Origin: Selaginella tamariscina
Taxonomy: Eukaryota; Streptophyta; Lycopodiopsida; Selaginellales; Selaginellaceae
Assembly (NCBI GenBank): GCA_003024785.1
Contig: PUQB01000005.1
Coordinates: 391,732 to 455,731, forward strand
Direction: 5' to 3'
DNA length: 64,000 nucleotides
Of the stretch, positions 50,005 to 61,750 are shown one piece after another. The position numbers and the translations under genes are program-made. Positions within the stretch are counted from its first letter, which is position 1; the number at the start of each line of letters is the position of its first letter. The notes below the pieces were generated by a model. It did no database searches, was not told the DNA's origin, and saw only the letters and a list, made by a program, of their open reading frames with translations.

Positions 50005-50260
50005 CTATACCTGTGCATTTGTTCTCTCTGTCACACACCCACACCTGTATGTATATGTACGCGTGTATCTGTACTTTCTAATTTCTTTATTTCTACACCT
50101 GTATTTATATGTATGTGTGTATGTATATTATAATTTCTATATATATATATATCACACACTCTTGAATATATATGTATGTGTATTTGTATATAATATATGT
50201 AATTTCTTTATCTCTCTCTCACATACCCATATGTATATTTATGTCTGTGTCTATATAATA
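49555..50260 (+). repeat. Compound minisatellite of CT/CA/TA microsatellites
   Basis: About eight to ten copies of an ~80-90-bp unit built as (CT)n, (CA)n, then CACCTGTATATACATATACA, TATGTGTGTATCTATATATT and a T-rich tail before the next CT run. The long open frame across it is an effect of the repeat. Confidence 0.85.
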
Positions 50261-50284
50261 ATAATTCCTTATCTCTTTCTTGTT

Positions 50285-50660
50285 CTCAAGTTGACAAGAT
50301 TAATCCCGCTGAGACAATTCCTCCCTTCCTCGGGCCCTTATTTTTGACGGGATTAATCATGTCGAGATGATTCGTGCCCTTCTTGGAGCTGGCAGGATTA
50401 ATCCCATAAAACAATTTCTTTTTTCCTTAGGCCTGGTTGGATTAATTCCACCAACTAATTAGTTCATGCACTTTCGAAAAAATATTTATTTCTCTCTAAC
50501 CCATATGTATATTTACGTGTATATTTGAATAATAATAATTCTTTATCTTTTTTTTGCTCTCAAGCCGGCGGGATTAATCATGTCCAAACAATTCCTACCC
50601 TCCTTGGGGCTGGTGGGATTAATCCTACTATGTCTAACCATTTCCTTTCTCTTAACCGTC
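50285..50660 (+). repeat. Cluster of GATTAATC palindromic words
   Basis: Six or so copies of RGGATTAATCCCRCY-like words at about 50300, 50350, 50395, 50442, 50570 and 50619, each followed by a pyrimidine-rich CAATTCCTCCCTTCCT-type tail. Related words occur at 51196-51253 and 34710-35910. Confidence 0.7.
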
Positions 50661-50695
50661 AAGAAAGGCTATAAATTCTCCTTCTTTTAACTCTT

Positions 50696-50698
<3 letters not shown>

Positions 50699-50737
<39 letters not shown>
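50699..50737. repeat. (AT)n microsatellite
   Basis: About 19 AT units. Confidence 0.95.
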
Positions 50738-50738
<1 letters not shown>

Positions 50739-51296
50739 AATCACCTTTCCTCAGTGCCACAATGAATAGTTTCCGAAGTCAAGGGCAAGAACAGATTTTT
50801 ATTGCCTTGTTAGATCCATTCACTGAAAATATACATATCACACACACAAGATTTTATAATATGCACCTTCATTTTTAACATGAATACAAGAGAATAAAGC
50901 ATGGAGACTTTCTCTCTCTCTCTCTCATATGCTGGAACTTTTTGTGGAGACCCCTTCTCCCTTGCCCCTTAACTACTTTTCCTCGCCACATCATCCTTTT
51001 CTTTCCAAGACTTCCTTTTCCTTTTCCTTACTTCCCTTTTCCTCTTAATAAGGATTTTCCTCTTTCACAACCTTTTCTTTCATGCTTACTATGGACCTTC
51101 CTTCTCTCCACAATAGGACATCCTATGCTCCTAATATTCTACCTTTAACAGATATATAAATATTTTCTCTAAAATGCATGAATTAATTAGTTGGTGGGAT
51201 TAATCCTGCCAGGCTCGAGGAAAAAGGAATTGTTTCGTAGGATTAATCCCGCCAGCCTAATGAGGAAATGAATCACCTAGAAACGGTGAGGTTTTC
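50738..51296. other. Pyrimidine-rich spacer, no gene seen
   Basis: 50940-51100 is a C/T-rich tract (CCTTTTCCTTTTCC words). Two GGATTAATCC words lie at 51196-51253. No coding frame. Confidence 0.6.
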
Positions 51297-51496
51297 TTGA
51301 TTAACAATCTCTCTCTCTCTCTCTCACACACACACCCATATGTATATTTACGTGTGTATTTGTATAATAATAATTCTCTCTCTCACACACACCTATATGT
51401 ATACGTACCTGTGAATTTGTATATATATAAGTTCTTTATCTCTCTCTCTCTCAAACACCCACACTTGTATGTACATGTACATGTGTATCTGTATAT

Positions 51497-51552
<56 letters not shown>

Positions 51553-51620
51553 GATAGATAGATAGATATCACACACACACATCCATATGTATATTTACGT
51601 GTGTATTTATATAATAATAA
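51297..51620 (+). repeat. Second block of the compound CT/CA minisatellite
   Basis: Three to four units with the same design as 49555-50260, including (CT)n at 51500-51533, then (TA)n and (GATA)n to about 51568. Confidence 0.85.
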
Positions 51621-51727
51621 TCCTGCTCTCAAGCCGACAGGATTAGTCTCGCCGAAACGACTCCTCTCCTCCCCTTTTATTTACTTCTATAATCTTATCA
51701 TAATCTTTACAGTGGAGGCCAGTAAAC

Positions 51728-51827
51728 CATGTAAAACTGTCAAAAGCTCACATTTGTGGTGGTGCTAAAACCGAGTGTGTGTTTTTTTGCACTATCACAA
51801 ATGTGAGTTTTGGACATTTTTATACAT
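51728..51827. repeat. Imperfect inverted repeat (hairpin or MITE-like)
   Basis: CTCACATTTGTGGTGGTGC (about 51747-51765) is matched by GCACTATCACAAATGTGAG (about 51789-51807) as its reverse complement at 17 of 19 bases, with a ~23-nt loop. Weaker pairing extends outward for another ~18 bases on both arms. Could be a small MITE or a transcribed foldback. Confidence 0.7.
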
Positions 51828-52163
51828 TGTGTATAAAGTATTTGTGTGTATTTTAAAAAAGAAGGGCATTAGTGATTTATCATGGCAACTAATTAGTTCA
51901 TGCATTTTAAAGAAAATATTTATAGACCTTATGAAATTTTTATTACATATTTGTATATTTAGGTTTATATGAGTGTGAGTCTGTTTGTGCTTGAAGAATT
52001 TATGATTTTTGTATTCAAATGTGACACATCAAAGACGAGAAGAAGATGAGATGGGTAGGGAGACTTTGGAATCAACTTGGTTATATTTTAAAATAAATAG
52101 GAAGCGCATTAGATCAATCATGGTTACTGTCAAATTAATATATATCAAATCATTTGCATAAGC
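51828..52163. other. Spacer before element C, no gene seen
   Basis: AT-rich DNA without coding frame. Confidence 0.6.
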
Positions 52164-52168
52164 AAAAC

Positions 52169-52540
52169 TGTCAAGCCACAACCCAAAAGCATAATAAGAA
52201 CAAGGAGGCTTGACTTCAAAAGCAAGAGAAGAGCAAGGAACAAGATAAGAACAAAGAACAAGACAAGAATAATCATAGAATGACTGGTGTTGAAATTATT
52301 GATTGTACAACAATTAGGTCGGAGCTTTTATATTCACAACTCCAATAGCTAATTTAGGCACAAGCTAAAAATAATACTCTAGGAGCTAATTTAGGCATAA
52401 GCTAAAAATAATGTCCCTTATCCTGTAGGTATATCCTATAAGCATATCCTATAGGCATATCCTGTAGGTATATCCTATTGGTATATCCTGTATCTTGTAT
52501 CCTATAGGTCGTATCATATATTCTGTATTGGGTCGTGACA
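52169..52540 (-). repeat. 3' LTR of element C
   Basis: 372 bp; short U3 array at about 52420-52500. A 33-bp segment (AGGAGCTAATTTAGGCATAAGC-type) is tandemly repeated near 52340-52410. Confidence 0.9.
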
Positions 52541-52588
52541 GCACCTCCTCTCTAAGGACGAGTTCCATGATGGTTTAGTAGGATAACG

Positions 52589-55007
52589 TCAATGGAAGGC
52601 AGTAACCTTGGAAGAAGCATGGAATAAATTGGATGCAGGTTCCCAAGTGCGATCGGTAGGCAAATAACTTTTCCAATTCACCAAGTATTGAAGTTGGCGG
52701 CAATAAAGACAAGAATCAAAGATGGCTGCAACTTTGTACTTAAGTTCATCGTCAATGACCATAAGAAGGGGAGGAGAAGAAGTATGATCATAAAGAGAAG
52801 AAGGACAACAAAGAGGTGTGAAACGCAAGATGAAGTTTCACAGTAGATGGTAGCTCCAGTCGGAAAGTTATAGGATTGACCTCAGCTGCAATCCTGTAAG
52901 GGCTCAAATGTTAAAATTCAACTTAGAAGAAGGCTTGTTGGTGCAAATATGTCAATGAGGAAGCCACACGAGATCACCAATCTTGTATGCAGGTGTCAGC
53001 TGACGATGAGTATTAACATGACTCTTGTATCGTTCCTATGCCTATTGAAAATGAACTCAGAGATCATCCTGTACCTGATGAAGATGCTAAAAACGATCCT
53101 GTATTGCATGAGCAAAAGAAGGAGAAGCATGAGGAGCAAGTCAAAACGTGAATGGTAGTCTGTAAAAGTGAAGAAAGGTGTCTGACTTGTAAATGCGTGA
53201 ACGGAGTTGTTGTAAGCAAACTCCGCCATAGGAAAAAGGTCCAACCAGTTGTCCTGTTGGTAACTGATGAAACAGCAAAGATACTTCTCCAAGGTCTGAA
53301 TTGTGCGTTCTGACTGTTCATCAGTTTGCAAATGATATTCTAAAGAAAGATCCGCTTTAACTTGTAAACTCCGGAGAAGCTCTTGCCAAAATCTGGACAT
53401 GAATTGTGGGCCTCGATTAGAAATAATGCTATTAGAAAGACCATGATGTCGGAACACTTCACAGATCATCAACTCAGCAGTTGTCTAGCCTGTAGCCGTC
53501 TTGTTACAGTGTAGAAAATGAGCATGTTTGGTGAAACGGTCAACCACACAAGAACTGCATCAATCCATAAGAAGAAGGAAGATCTATGAGGAAATCCATA
53601 GAAATGAATCTCCAAGGAGTAGAGGGAACAGGAAGAAGACGAAGAAGACCAAAGGGCGCGTGGTGAGGCATCTTCGACCTGTTGTAGGTGTCACAACTTC
53701 TTACAAACTTTTTCATAAAACCTCGCAACCTAGGTGACCAATAGTTGCGAGTCACCAACTCAACTGTCTTGGCCACACTAAAATGTCCTGTAGCTGGGGT
53801 ATCATGACAATCCTGTACCACACGAGTCCTGTAAACACCAACATGAATATACATGAAACCTTCTCGATACATGAGTCCGTCCTGTATGGCAAACAACTTA
53901 TAGTCTGTATGGGAACTGGAGGAAGAGGAGCTTGCGATGTCAAGACTAATGTGTGAGAACACATTCTTTGCCAAGTCGTCTGTAACCAATTGCAAACGGA
54001 TGCCCTGTATAAGTGTTGAATTTGTTGGAGCTTGATGAATCTGTAGTGCCGCAAGCCAAAATCGATCAGGACCCAATAACACTTGCTTTTGATAGTCATA
54101 TGCAAGATTGCCCGGGTCGGTGCAAGGTAAGAGCACCTAGACAATGCATCCGCTTTACCATTCAAAAACCAGGCCTGTAGACAATGATATAATCAAAACA
54201 TGATAGGAATTCTGCCCACCTAGTCTGTCGATGACTAAGAACTTGAGCCATTTGAAAAAACTTTAGGTTTTTGTGATTTATAAGAACTTGTACAGGATGT
54301 GCAACACCTTTCAAGAAGTGCTGCCACTCCTCAAACAAATCCACAATGGCCTTGAGTTCCTTGTCATAAATCTCGTAATTGATCTCCACCGAAAGGAACT
54401 TACAAGAATGAAAGGCTACAGGATGGAGTAACTTGTCTTCTCTAACTTGTGATAGGATAGAACTTACTGCAAAGTCCGAAACATCTGCTTTAACAATATT
54501 CACATTTTTTTTTGAGCTCTCACATTGGAGGGGCATCTTTAATTGTCCTTATGAATTATTTTTGGAATGTTCCACCTTGTCGGACCAAGAGAAATCCCTA
54601 TGTGCTTGGTGAGTTCCATGAGTGGAAGTACGCGCTTAGAGAAGTCCTGTATGAATCGCCTATAGAAATTTGCGAAGCCAAGGAAACATTGTACGTCTCA
54701 TATAGACTTAGGCTCTCCCAATCTATGACAGTCTTCACCTTGTGCATGTCCATTGAGACACCGATAGGAGAGACAATGTAGCCCAAGAATTCCATAGTAT
54801 CCCTGTCAAAAAAACACTTCTCCAGCTTTGCATACAGACCATACTCGCGAAGCTTCTGTAAAACTAGTTGTATATGTTTGTCATGTGCCGCATGGTCCTT
54901 GGAGATCATCAAGGTGGATCATCACAAATTGATTTAAGAAGTCCTGAAAGATGTTGTTCACCATGTTGGAACACGGCTGGGGCATTTGTAAGTTCAAAAG
55001 GTATCCC
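52589..55007 (-). pseudogene. Element C pol remnant, distal half (RT end, RNase H, integrase, chromodomain)
   Basis: Chromodomain at 52589-52828 (EPASNL end), integrase at about 52996-54136 (HHGLSNSIISNRGPQFMSRFW, YNRSKMPHHAP), RNase H at 54162-54540 (LINHKNLKFF) and the distal RT to 55007 (KCFFDRDTMEFLGYIVS). Fossil. Confidence 0.85.
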
Positions 55008-55959
55008 CACCGGAAAATGCAAAATAAACAAAATAAAAAAACTATACCTAATTTTATAAATACTAGGGTAGAAATTTTTTGACTAACATACTAGGGGAAG
55101 TACTAAGGGTCCAAGAACAAGGGTTCGTTTTTGGGTTTGTAACATGTATAAAATTATGTTATAATTTGTTAAAATACAGTGAAAAAACATTTTATTTATT
55201 TTCTTATTTAGATTATGTTTTTATTTATGTAGTTTGATAGTGAATTATACTTTGTAACTAAACTAAGGATAGTTTTCTACTTTGTAAATAAGAATAGAAA
55301 GAAAGGAATTATTTAGTTTAATATATCATAATAAAATATTTTAGTTTTGAAGGAATGCACACTTATATATTATATTATACACACACATACATCCTCCATA
55401 CAACTCGATTATTATGGCTTAACAAAAGATATTTCATTTTGAATTACATAATGTTTAACCTATGTGGTATGTGTGTGTGAGAGAGACAAAAGAGGAGAGA
55501 TGCATTATAAATTCTACGATCGATTGAAATGGTGTGCCTATGAATATTTAATTCCATATATGTGTGTGTGCGTGTGCCCATGGATGAGGTGCCCATGTTG
55601 GTTTTTTGTCTCTAAGTTTATAATGTGGTTTAATGATTTAATATTTTAATTGAAAATTTGTGACTATGTGCATGGACATGAGCATGTGTTGAAGGTAAAC
55701 ACGTGTGTGTATATATATATATATAAACATGTGTACATGCATAAATTCATCTCTCTTTGTCCCTCTCTACACACACATATATATAAATAATGTTTGTAAG
55801 ATGTATAGACTCACATATTTAAATTATAATAGATATAATAGATATTTATGAAACTCTTAGTATATCTATACATTATACAGTTATTGTTCTTTGCTACTTA
55901 TTTATAGAATATTATATAAATATTACATGTAATACACGTAAGCTAACCTAAACAGGGGA

Positions 55960-56091
55960 TCCTAGAATATGCTTTAGGGTTCTTTTGTAAAGCGGCGGAG
56001 CGTGCTCCGTAGATTCGGTGGCATGGGTTTAGCTCTCCAAGATATGGTGCTGTGCAATATCAACAGTGGCCACTAATGTATTTCAATCTGG
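55960..56091 (+). other. Possible captured first exon inside the CACTA-like element
   Basis: A GC-richer island in AT-rich surroundings: CTTTAGGGTTC (telo-box-like), GCGGCGGAGCGTGCTCCG, and a 17-codon frame from ATGGGTTTAGC. It ends at a good donor GGTGAGTGG; a matching acceptor (TTTTCTTGCAG) lies at 56861. The product is not recognised. Confidence 0.35.
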
Positions 56092-56860
56092 TGAGTGGAT
56101 TCATGGTTATACACTATAGATTTCTATGTATGTGTAGGTTGTAGCGTGTGTGCTTTGAGGTGTATGTATATGTGCAGGATTCTATGCTCTGTAATAGATG
56201 CATGATTTAAATCTAGCGGTCTTAACATGGACTGAAATCTGCATGGTGTATGGTTCTCCCAATGGTATGTACATGGCCATGGCTATATGGATTGATGTAC
56301 AAGAGTGACATTTGAGTATTTGCTGCGAGATTGTGTTTTTATGGTATGTTTAGCATATATGTCTTCCTGTTCTGTCTCTTCACAGAGAATACAAAACTTG
56401 TTTATATTCTGCTGTGTGAGATATTACTATGTACATTGCTGCTCGCACGTTTTGCTGTACATGGATACACCTTGAGAGCACGATGGTTGTCATATGCAAG
56501 ATGTGTGCAAACTAATGCATATTGGTAAGCATCTTAAATAAGCACCTTGTATAATCTTTAATATATATAATACAGCCTGAGTGTTATCTGTGTGTGTGGG
56601 GTCCACACACACATAGAGGAGAACACAAGACATGTAGCTTAAAAGAACGACAGTTTTCAGCCGAGTCCTATTATATATATTCCTATATAGCGTACATACA
56701 TGTATTGATGTGTATGCATTCATATATATCAGGATTGACAATATATGTATAGGCCTGTGCTTACTGCAGTAATAATTATAATAGCATATCTATCTATCTA
56801 GCTATACACACACACAATATAACTGGTGAATCCTGTTTACATTAGTTTCTTTTCTTGCAG

Positions 56861-57024
56861 AGACCTCGTTGATGCAGAACCTCACGCGTGAAGAAACGCT
56901 TTCGAAAGGTGGACTGGTGTGTGTGTGGAGAGAGAGGGGATTCACAGAGAGATCACCGGAAATCAATTACGGTTACCAACATGAGACAGTGCTGATGAAA
57001 AAAATCTATCATAGTTGCTAAGAT
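56861..57024 (+). other. Possible captured exon with a short intact frame
   Basis: Follows acceptor TTTTCTTGCAG. An ATG at about 56872 opens about 48 codons (MQNLTREETLSKGG...KKIYHSC) to a stop. No family recognised; may equally be non-coding. Confidence 0.3.
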
Positions 57025-57344
57025 GATAAGCACGTTAATTAAGAGTGATGTATTATTTGTTATTTATTACGCGAGAGCTTCTTATTGGTGTACTTGTAAG
57101 CTTTCTAGCGATGTATTTCTAAGCTTTTTGATGGACAGGGAAAATCTAAGAGGTGGTCACTTCGCATGCGAGGCATGTGGACAATAGAACTTTTGTTAGT
57201 AGTCCACATCAGCAAGTGAGATCTACTAGCGGGGCTGATGTGGCAAATTGAAAACCAATTTGGAGGAAGAAGTAGATAGAACCAGGGGCTAGGTAAGTCT
57301 ATTCAGTATTAAATTGGGTCTTTTATTTAATTCTTGGTTTTTAG

Positions 57345-57717
57345 GAATTGGGTCAGCTATTGATATATACAAAACTATGGAGAACAAAATGAAGCAATGG
57401 AGACATATAATGCTTGATAAGCAGACCCGAGATGTTCATTTGGAGCGGAAGAAGCGTGCGATGGATCAAACCATACAGTTCTGGATGCGATGCATGTCCA
57501 TTTATGCGAGTTACAAGGTAAGTTTCATGTTCTAGTCAAATTCGCGGTTTTCTTTTTCTCAGATTGTATTCATTAAATTTGTCAATTCCGTGTTCAATTC
57601 GTGAGCAACAAGCAGGAGCAGGAGCAGGAGCAGGAGCAAATTTGGGAGGAGCAACATAAGAGTGCTGCTGAGAAGGTGTATGCTCTTTGTATAGATTTAG
57701 GAGTCTTCTTCCTCAAG
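57345..57717 (+). pseudogene. Two captured coding exons, gene not recognised
   Basis: Exon 57345-57517 sits between TTGGTTTTTAG and GTAAGT; exon 57616-57717 between AACAAGCAG and GTATAT. They join in phase 0. The first reads ...MENKMKQWRHIMLDKQ...QFWMRCMSIYASYK; the second EQEQEQEQIWEEQHKSAAEK...GVFFLK, a charged helix with a GAGCAG repeat. The pattern of open, in-phase exons with standard splice sites points to a former host gene. No start or end is seen, so it is a fragment. Confidence 0.5.
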
Positions 57718-58300
57718 GTATATTTATATATATTAGATAATGTAGGAGTTTAGAGTATAATGTGTACAATTAGCTCAAATGTTGGCAAAACCGGTAGAGT
57801 CTCCTTAGTTAGCATAGAATACATTCTCATATAGTTATTGCATGGATTATTGTTCCTTGCTATATATATTATATGTAATTATTATGTAAAATATTACATG
57901 TAATATATACATACTCATATAGTTATTGTAAGGATTAGAAAGATAAGTGGGAAAGTCTGAAAAAGCTTGAAAAAAAAAGAAAGAGACAGGTGAAAAATAA
58001 AGAGATTTAATGTTTATTGTTTTTAATTTAATTAATGAAAGTTAAAGAGTTTTTATTAAGTACAATTAAAATCAATAAACAAACTTAAAATTAAATAAAA
58101 TAAATTATATAAAAAACAAACAAAAATTATTACTATATAAACAAGGGTAAAAACAAAATAATATTACAAGGTATATTAATTATGTAAAAAAACAAACTAA
58201 TGTTCGACCCTTAGCATGTTAATTGTTTTTTACAAAAACAAAAGTAGAGATGTTTTCTACTCTAAAAATGACAAAAATTAGGGGTTTACATTTTTTGGTG

Positions 58301-60703
58301 CCCGTGTACATACCTTGTATAAAAGGCAATCTTCCACTCGTTACTTGGACGAATCCATATAAGATTGTAAGCCCCTCATAAGTCGATTTTTGTGAACAAT
58401 TTTGCTCCTTGAGAAGTTCCGGGATCAATGGCAACAAGTACCATTTTCGGATGGTGACTTGATTCAAACCCATATAATTCATAACCAAACGCAAACTCCC
58501 ATCTTTCTTCTTGACAAAGAAGATAGGTTCTCTTGCAGAGGACTTTGAGTGATGAATGAAGCCGGATGCCAAGTTGGCCTTGATGTACTAGCGAAGAACC
58601 TCCAATTCTGTAGGTGACAATACATAAATCAATGCGAACGGTGGAGTCTTTCCTTCTGCAAAATTGATAGGACAGTAGTAGGATCGTAGTAGGACCTGTG
58701 AATAGGAAGAACTGCAACCTTGTGTCCCACTACGGGACGAGCTGGCTGCTGGTTCTTTGCTTATCAAAAACGTTCTGAAAGGAGTGATACTTGGATGGTA
58801 AGGAAGTAGGAGAAGAAGAAAGAGATTGAAAAACAGGAGAGTCATATACAGAAGAGGTAGAAGAGAACGTAAGAGTTACTTAAAAAGCAAAAAGATGAAA
58901 AGGAGCAGGATTAGTGACAAGTTCATGCATAGTAGTGGTAAGAACACGGAGAGGAGAAGGAGGGAACTGTGAATAAAAAAGAGGAAGAACCTTGGGGGAT
59001 GGAACAAAAGCAGAGTAATGAAAAGAGACAAGATTAGGGAAACTTGTGCTGATGTTGACGAGTGTACAGGATTGGAAGAACCCTATACAAAAGTTTGTGA
59101 ATGCACAAGAATGAAGAGAGCCTGCGAATGTGCTGATGAACTGACAGGAGGTGGATCCAGTTAAGGAGGAACCTTCGACACTGATACAAGAATAGGCACG
59201 GTCAATCCTATAACTTGTATTGCCTTAGACACTAAGGTGATATCTTGCACGCGGGAAGGTACAAGATTATCTTGGCTACTGGAGAGGAAAACGTGAGCGT
59301 CCTAAACCTCCAGTCAATTTGAAAATTTGCAACCACGAACCATGGCATGCCCAAAACAATGAGAGTCGTTCGAGTCTTGATTAAGTTGAAGGAAATCAAA
59401 TAATTGAATGTGCCATGGGTGCAAAAGAGAGGTGTGGTAGCATGGGTAACTGTGCCATAAGCAATCAAATGACCATCTACAACCTTTACAGGAACTGCAC
59501 TCTTCAAACTTTACCACCGGAATGCCATGTTGAGCTACAAAAGTGTCATCCTGCATTTGCACCAGTGTCTAACAAGGCAGACTCCTTGAGCTCTCGATCA
59601 TTGAAGTGAATGTGTAGAGAAAACTTGAGTGATGAAATGGTGTGAGCAGCACCAATGGAGTTTGTGCCTACGTCTAACTTCGCAGCTCCTAAACAAAGTG
59701 GACATTGAAGTTTTTCGACTGAACTTCAACTTCAACTTTATGCATCTTGAACTTCCTGGCTTTAATAGGACATTCTGCCACCTTGTGTCCTGCTTCACCA
59801 CAATACAAGCATAAGTTTTCACCACAACGACGTTGCTTCTTAGCAATTGAAAGTGGGCCACGCTTATATTTGTCGAGCTCCATAGGAACTACTCCAGAAG
59901 ATGTCATAGAAACATGTGCTACAATTACAGGATTAGCTTGCAGGAACTATTGATGGGATTTTTCTTGACGACGTTTGAACAAACGATTGTCACAGTGAAT
60001 GACCTATTGCATGATCTTCGCTAAGGTTTGGGTGTCCTGTAACGTAAAGAGAAGGTCCTTTAAGTCATCCCTCAACCCAAAATGGAAATGTTCAATCAAT
60101 GCAGTTTTGTCCCATGGAATGTTCGTGCAAAGTTGCTGAAATTCAAATGCATAAACGGAAACTGGTCAGGATCCTTGTGCGAGCTTCCTTAACTTCGTGC
60201 ATGCGGAACGGTACTTATAGGGATCTTCAAAGCAAGATTCAAAGGCAACTATGAATCCTTCAAAGTCTTGCATTAGTGGTCGTCATGCTCCAGCAAAGGG
60301 GCAACCCAAGCCCGTGGGGATTCAACTAGTAAGGATGCCAAAAGGCCAACCTTTTGTGCATCATTTGAGTAATGGCGTGATTGCATGCGGATCAAAAACC
60401 TAATCTGATTCAGGAAACCTTAAAAATCGGCATGATTGTCACCGAACTTCTCTAGCATGTTAATCTTTGGCTTTGAAGAAGAGTTTGATGGAGAGGGAAC
60501 CATGGATGCTTGAGAGAGAGCCTATGTAGTAGCCTTGAAGGATACATTAGTAGCTGCATGCGCCACGCTTGCAAATCTGTGACCACTTGGCGCAAAGTGG
60601 CTAGCTCATGAAGCAACATTTGGTGCTCGCATTGAAATTGCTCAAAATCTGCCACGATCTGTGAAAGAAAGAAAAAAAGAGGAAAACAAGGGAGAAGAAC
60701 CAA
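58301..60703 (-). pseudogene. Element C gag-protease-proximal RT remnant
   Basis: Proximal RT at about 58301-58720 ([16 protein letters not shown]), linker, protease at about 59232-59507 and gag at 59689-60703 with the CCHC knuckle CLYCGEAGHKVAEC near 59775-59815. Fossil. Confidence 0.85.
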
Positions 60704-60741
60704 GAAAAAAAAGTAACTGGAAATTAAAAAATTATGAAAGC

Positions 60742-60754
60742 AATTACTATCAAA
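60742..60754 (-). other. Putative self-primer binding site of element C
   Basis: Element sense TTGATAGTAATTG, two bases after the LTR. It is a perfect 13-nt complement of CAATTACTATCAA, which starts 2 nt into the predicted transcript in the left LTR of element A. Complementarity to its own 5' LTR is partial (9 of 13), as expected for a decayed copy. Confidence 0.6.
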
Positions 60755-60756
60755 CT

Positions 60757-61138
60757 GTCAAGCCATGACCCAAGAGCATGATAAGAACAAGGAGGCTTGA
60801 CTTCAAAAGCAAGGCAAGAGCAAGAAACAAGACAAGAATAAGGAACAAGACAAGAATAATCGTAGAATGACTGGTGTTAATAATAGCTGATTATACAACA
60901 ATTAAGTCAGAGCTTTTATACTCATAACTCCAAGAGCTAATTTAGGCATAAGCTAAAAATAATACTCTAGGAGCTAATCTAGGCATGAGCTAAAAATAAT
61001 GTCCCTTATCCTGTAGGTATATCCTGTAAGCATATCCTGTTGGTATATATTTTGTTGGTATATCCTGTATCCTATATCGCATATCATGTATCTTGTATCT
61101 TGTAGGTCATATCATGTATTATGTATTGGGGCATGACA
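60757..61138 (-). repeat. 5' LTR of element C
   Basis: 382 bp; U3 array at about 61010-61110. The predicted transcript start region is TTAATAATAGCTGAT (60877-60891, + strand). Confidence 0.9.
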
Positions 61139-61143
61139 AAAAC

Positions 61144-61374
61144 AATGAAAAGTACATTCAATAGTTAAGCACTTGAGAGCAGGTTGCAAACCGAGATTGG
61201 ACGATACTCAAAATATATACCTTGTTCCATCTAATGTAACATTCTTGGATCTGGAAAAGGCCAAATACAATTTGGTTGAGTCTGACACTGTCAAACTACC
61301 AGCCAGTGTGGACGAGTGATGGGACAAAGCACTGGGTAAGGAAGATACCGCAAGTACTAACTGATGGGGACAAA
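61144..61374. other. Short spacer between element C and the last LTR element
   Basis: Base composition rises in GC from about 61270. No gene; could include the end of an older insertion. Confidence 0.5.
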
Positions 61375-61750
61375 TGTTAGGCAGCGGCGTAACCGGGCAT
61401 AGATCCGATCGTCCGGATTAACTTCCCAGGGTACGCAAGACAACATACAGGAGGGAGGCGCATAAATGAGACAAACAGGACTCTATCACAGGGCGGCAGA
61501 CCAGTAAGAAAGTGCCACCTATACCTAGGGTCTAGCGCTAGGTGATCCACTATATAAGCAAGAAGGTTGGTAGTGGGTTGGGGTCTTTTTGGAGTCAAGT
61601 CTGTGTCTTGTATCTTGCTCCCCTGCCGGAGGTAGTTTGTACTCAAGCAGGCACTATATCTATATGAATACATGCTCCTTCTATTCACCATCTTATTGGT
61701 GATTCCCCTCTTGCTCCACTCCTAGGCCAAGCAACGCACTCTACTAACCA
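61375..61750 (+). repeat. Probable 5' LTR of the right-hand element
   Basis: TGTTAG start, TATA box, and an ACTAACCA end followed by CCATAGTGGTACCCTAGGAG, which may include a primer site (TGGTACC...). The borders are by inspection only; the other LTR is not in the window. Confidence 0.45.

Larger units (their letters stand above)
55008..58300. mobile_element. CACTA-like (EnSpm/CMC) DNA transposon carrying host-like exons
   Basis: 3293 bp inserted in the RT of element C. Ends are CACCGGAAAATGCAAA and, as reverse complement, CACCAAAAAATGTAAA: 13 of 16 identical, the mismatches all transitions. A 3-bp duplication CCC flanks it (55005-55007 and 58301-58303). 3-bp duplications with CAC...GTG ends are the hallmark of CACTA elements. 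A subterminal word CTAAGGGTC occurs in opposite orientation near both ends. No transposase is recognisable, so it is non-autonomous. The inside is not repeat-like and holds exon/intron-like segments, which suggests captured gene sequence (Pack-CACTA). Confidence 0.7.
52169..61138 (-). mobile_element. Ty3/gypsy chromovirus fossil, element C, interrupted by a CACTA-like element
   Basis: LTRs 52169-52540 and 60757-61138 with perfect 5-bp target duplication AAAAC (52164-52168 and 61139-61143). Minus-strand order: gag, protease, RT (split by the 55008-58300 insertion), RNase H, integrase, chromodomain. Same family as A and B. Broken about a dozen times or more, plus the insertion. The LTRs differ clearly, so the element is not young. 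Confidence 0.92.

Noticed and set aside
49552-50133. 193-codon open frame, + strand
   Set aside because: It is the translation of CT/CA/TA microsatellite units (Ser-Leu-Thr-His runs), not a gene.
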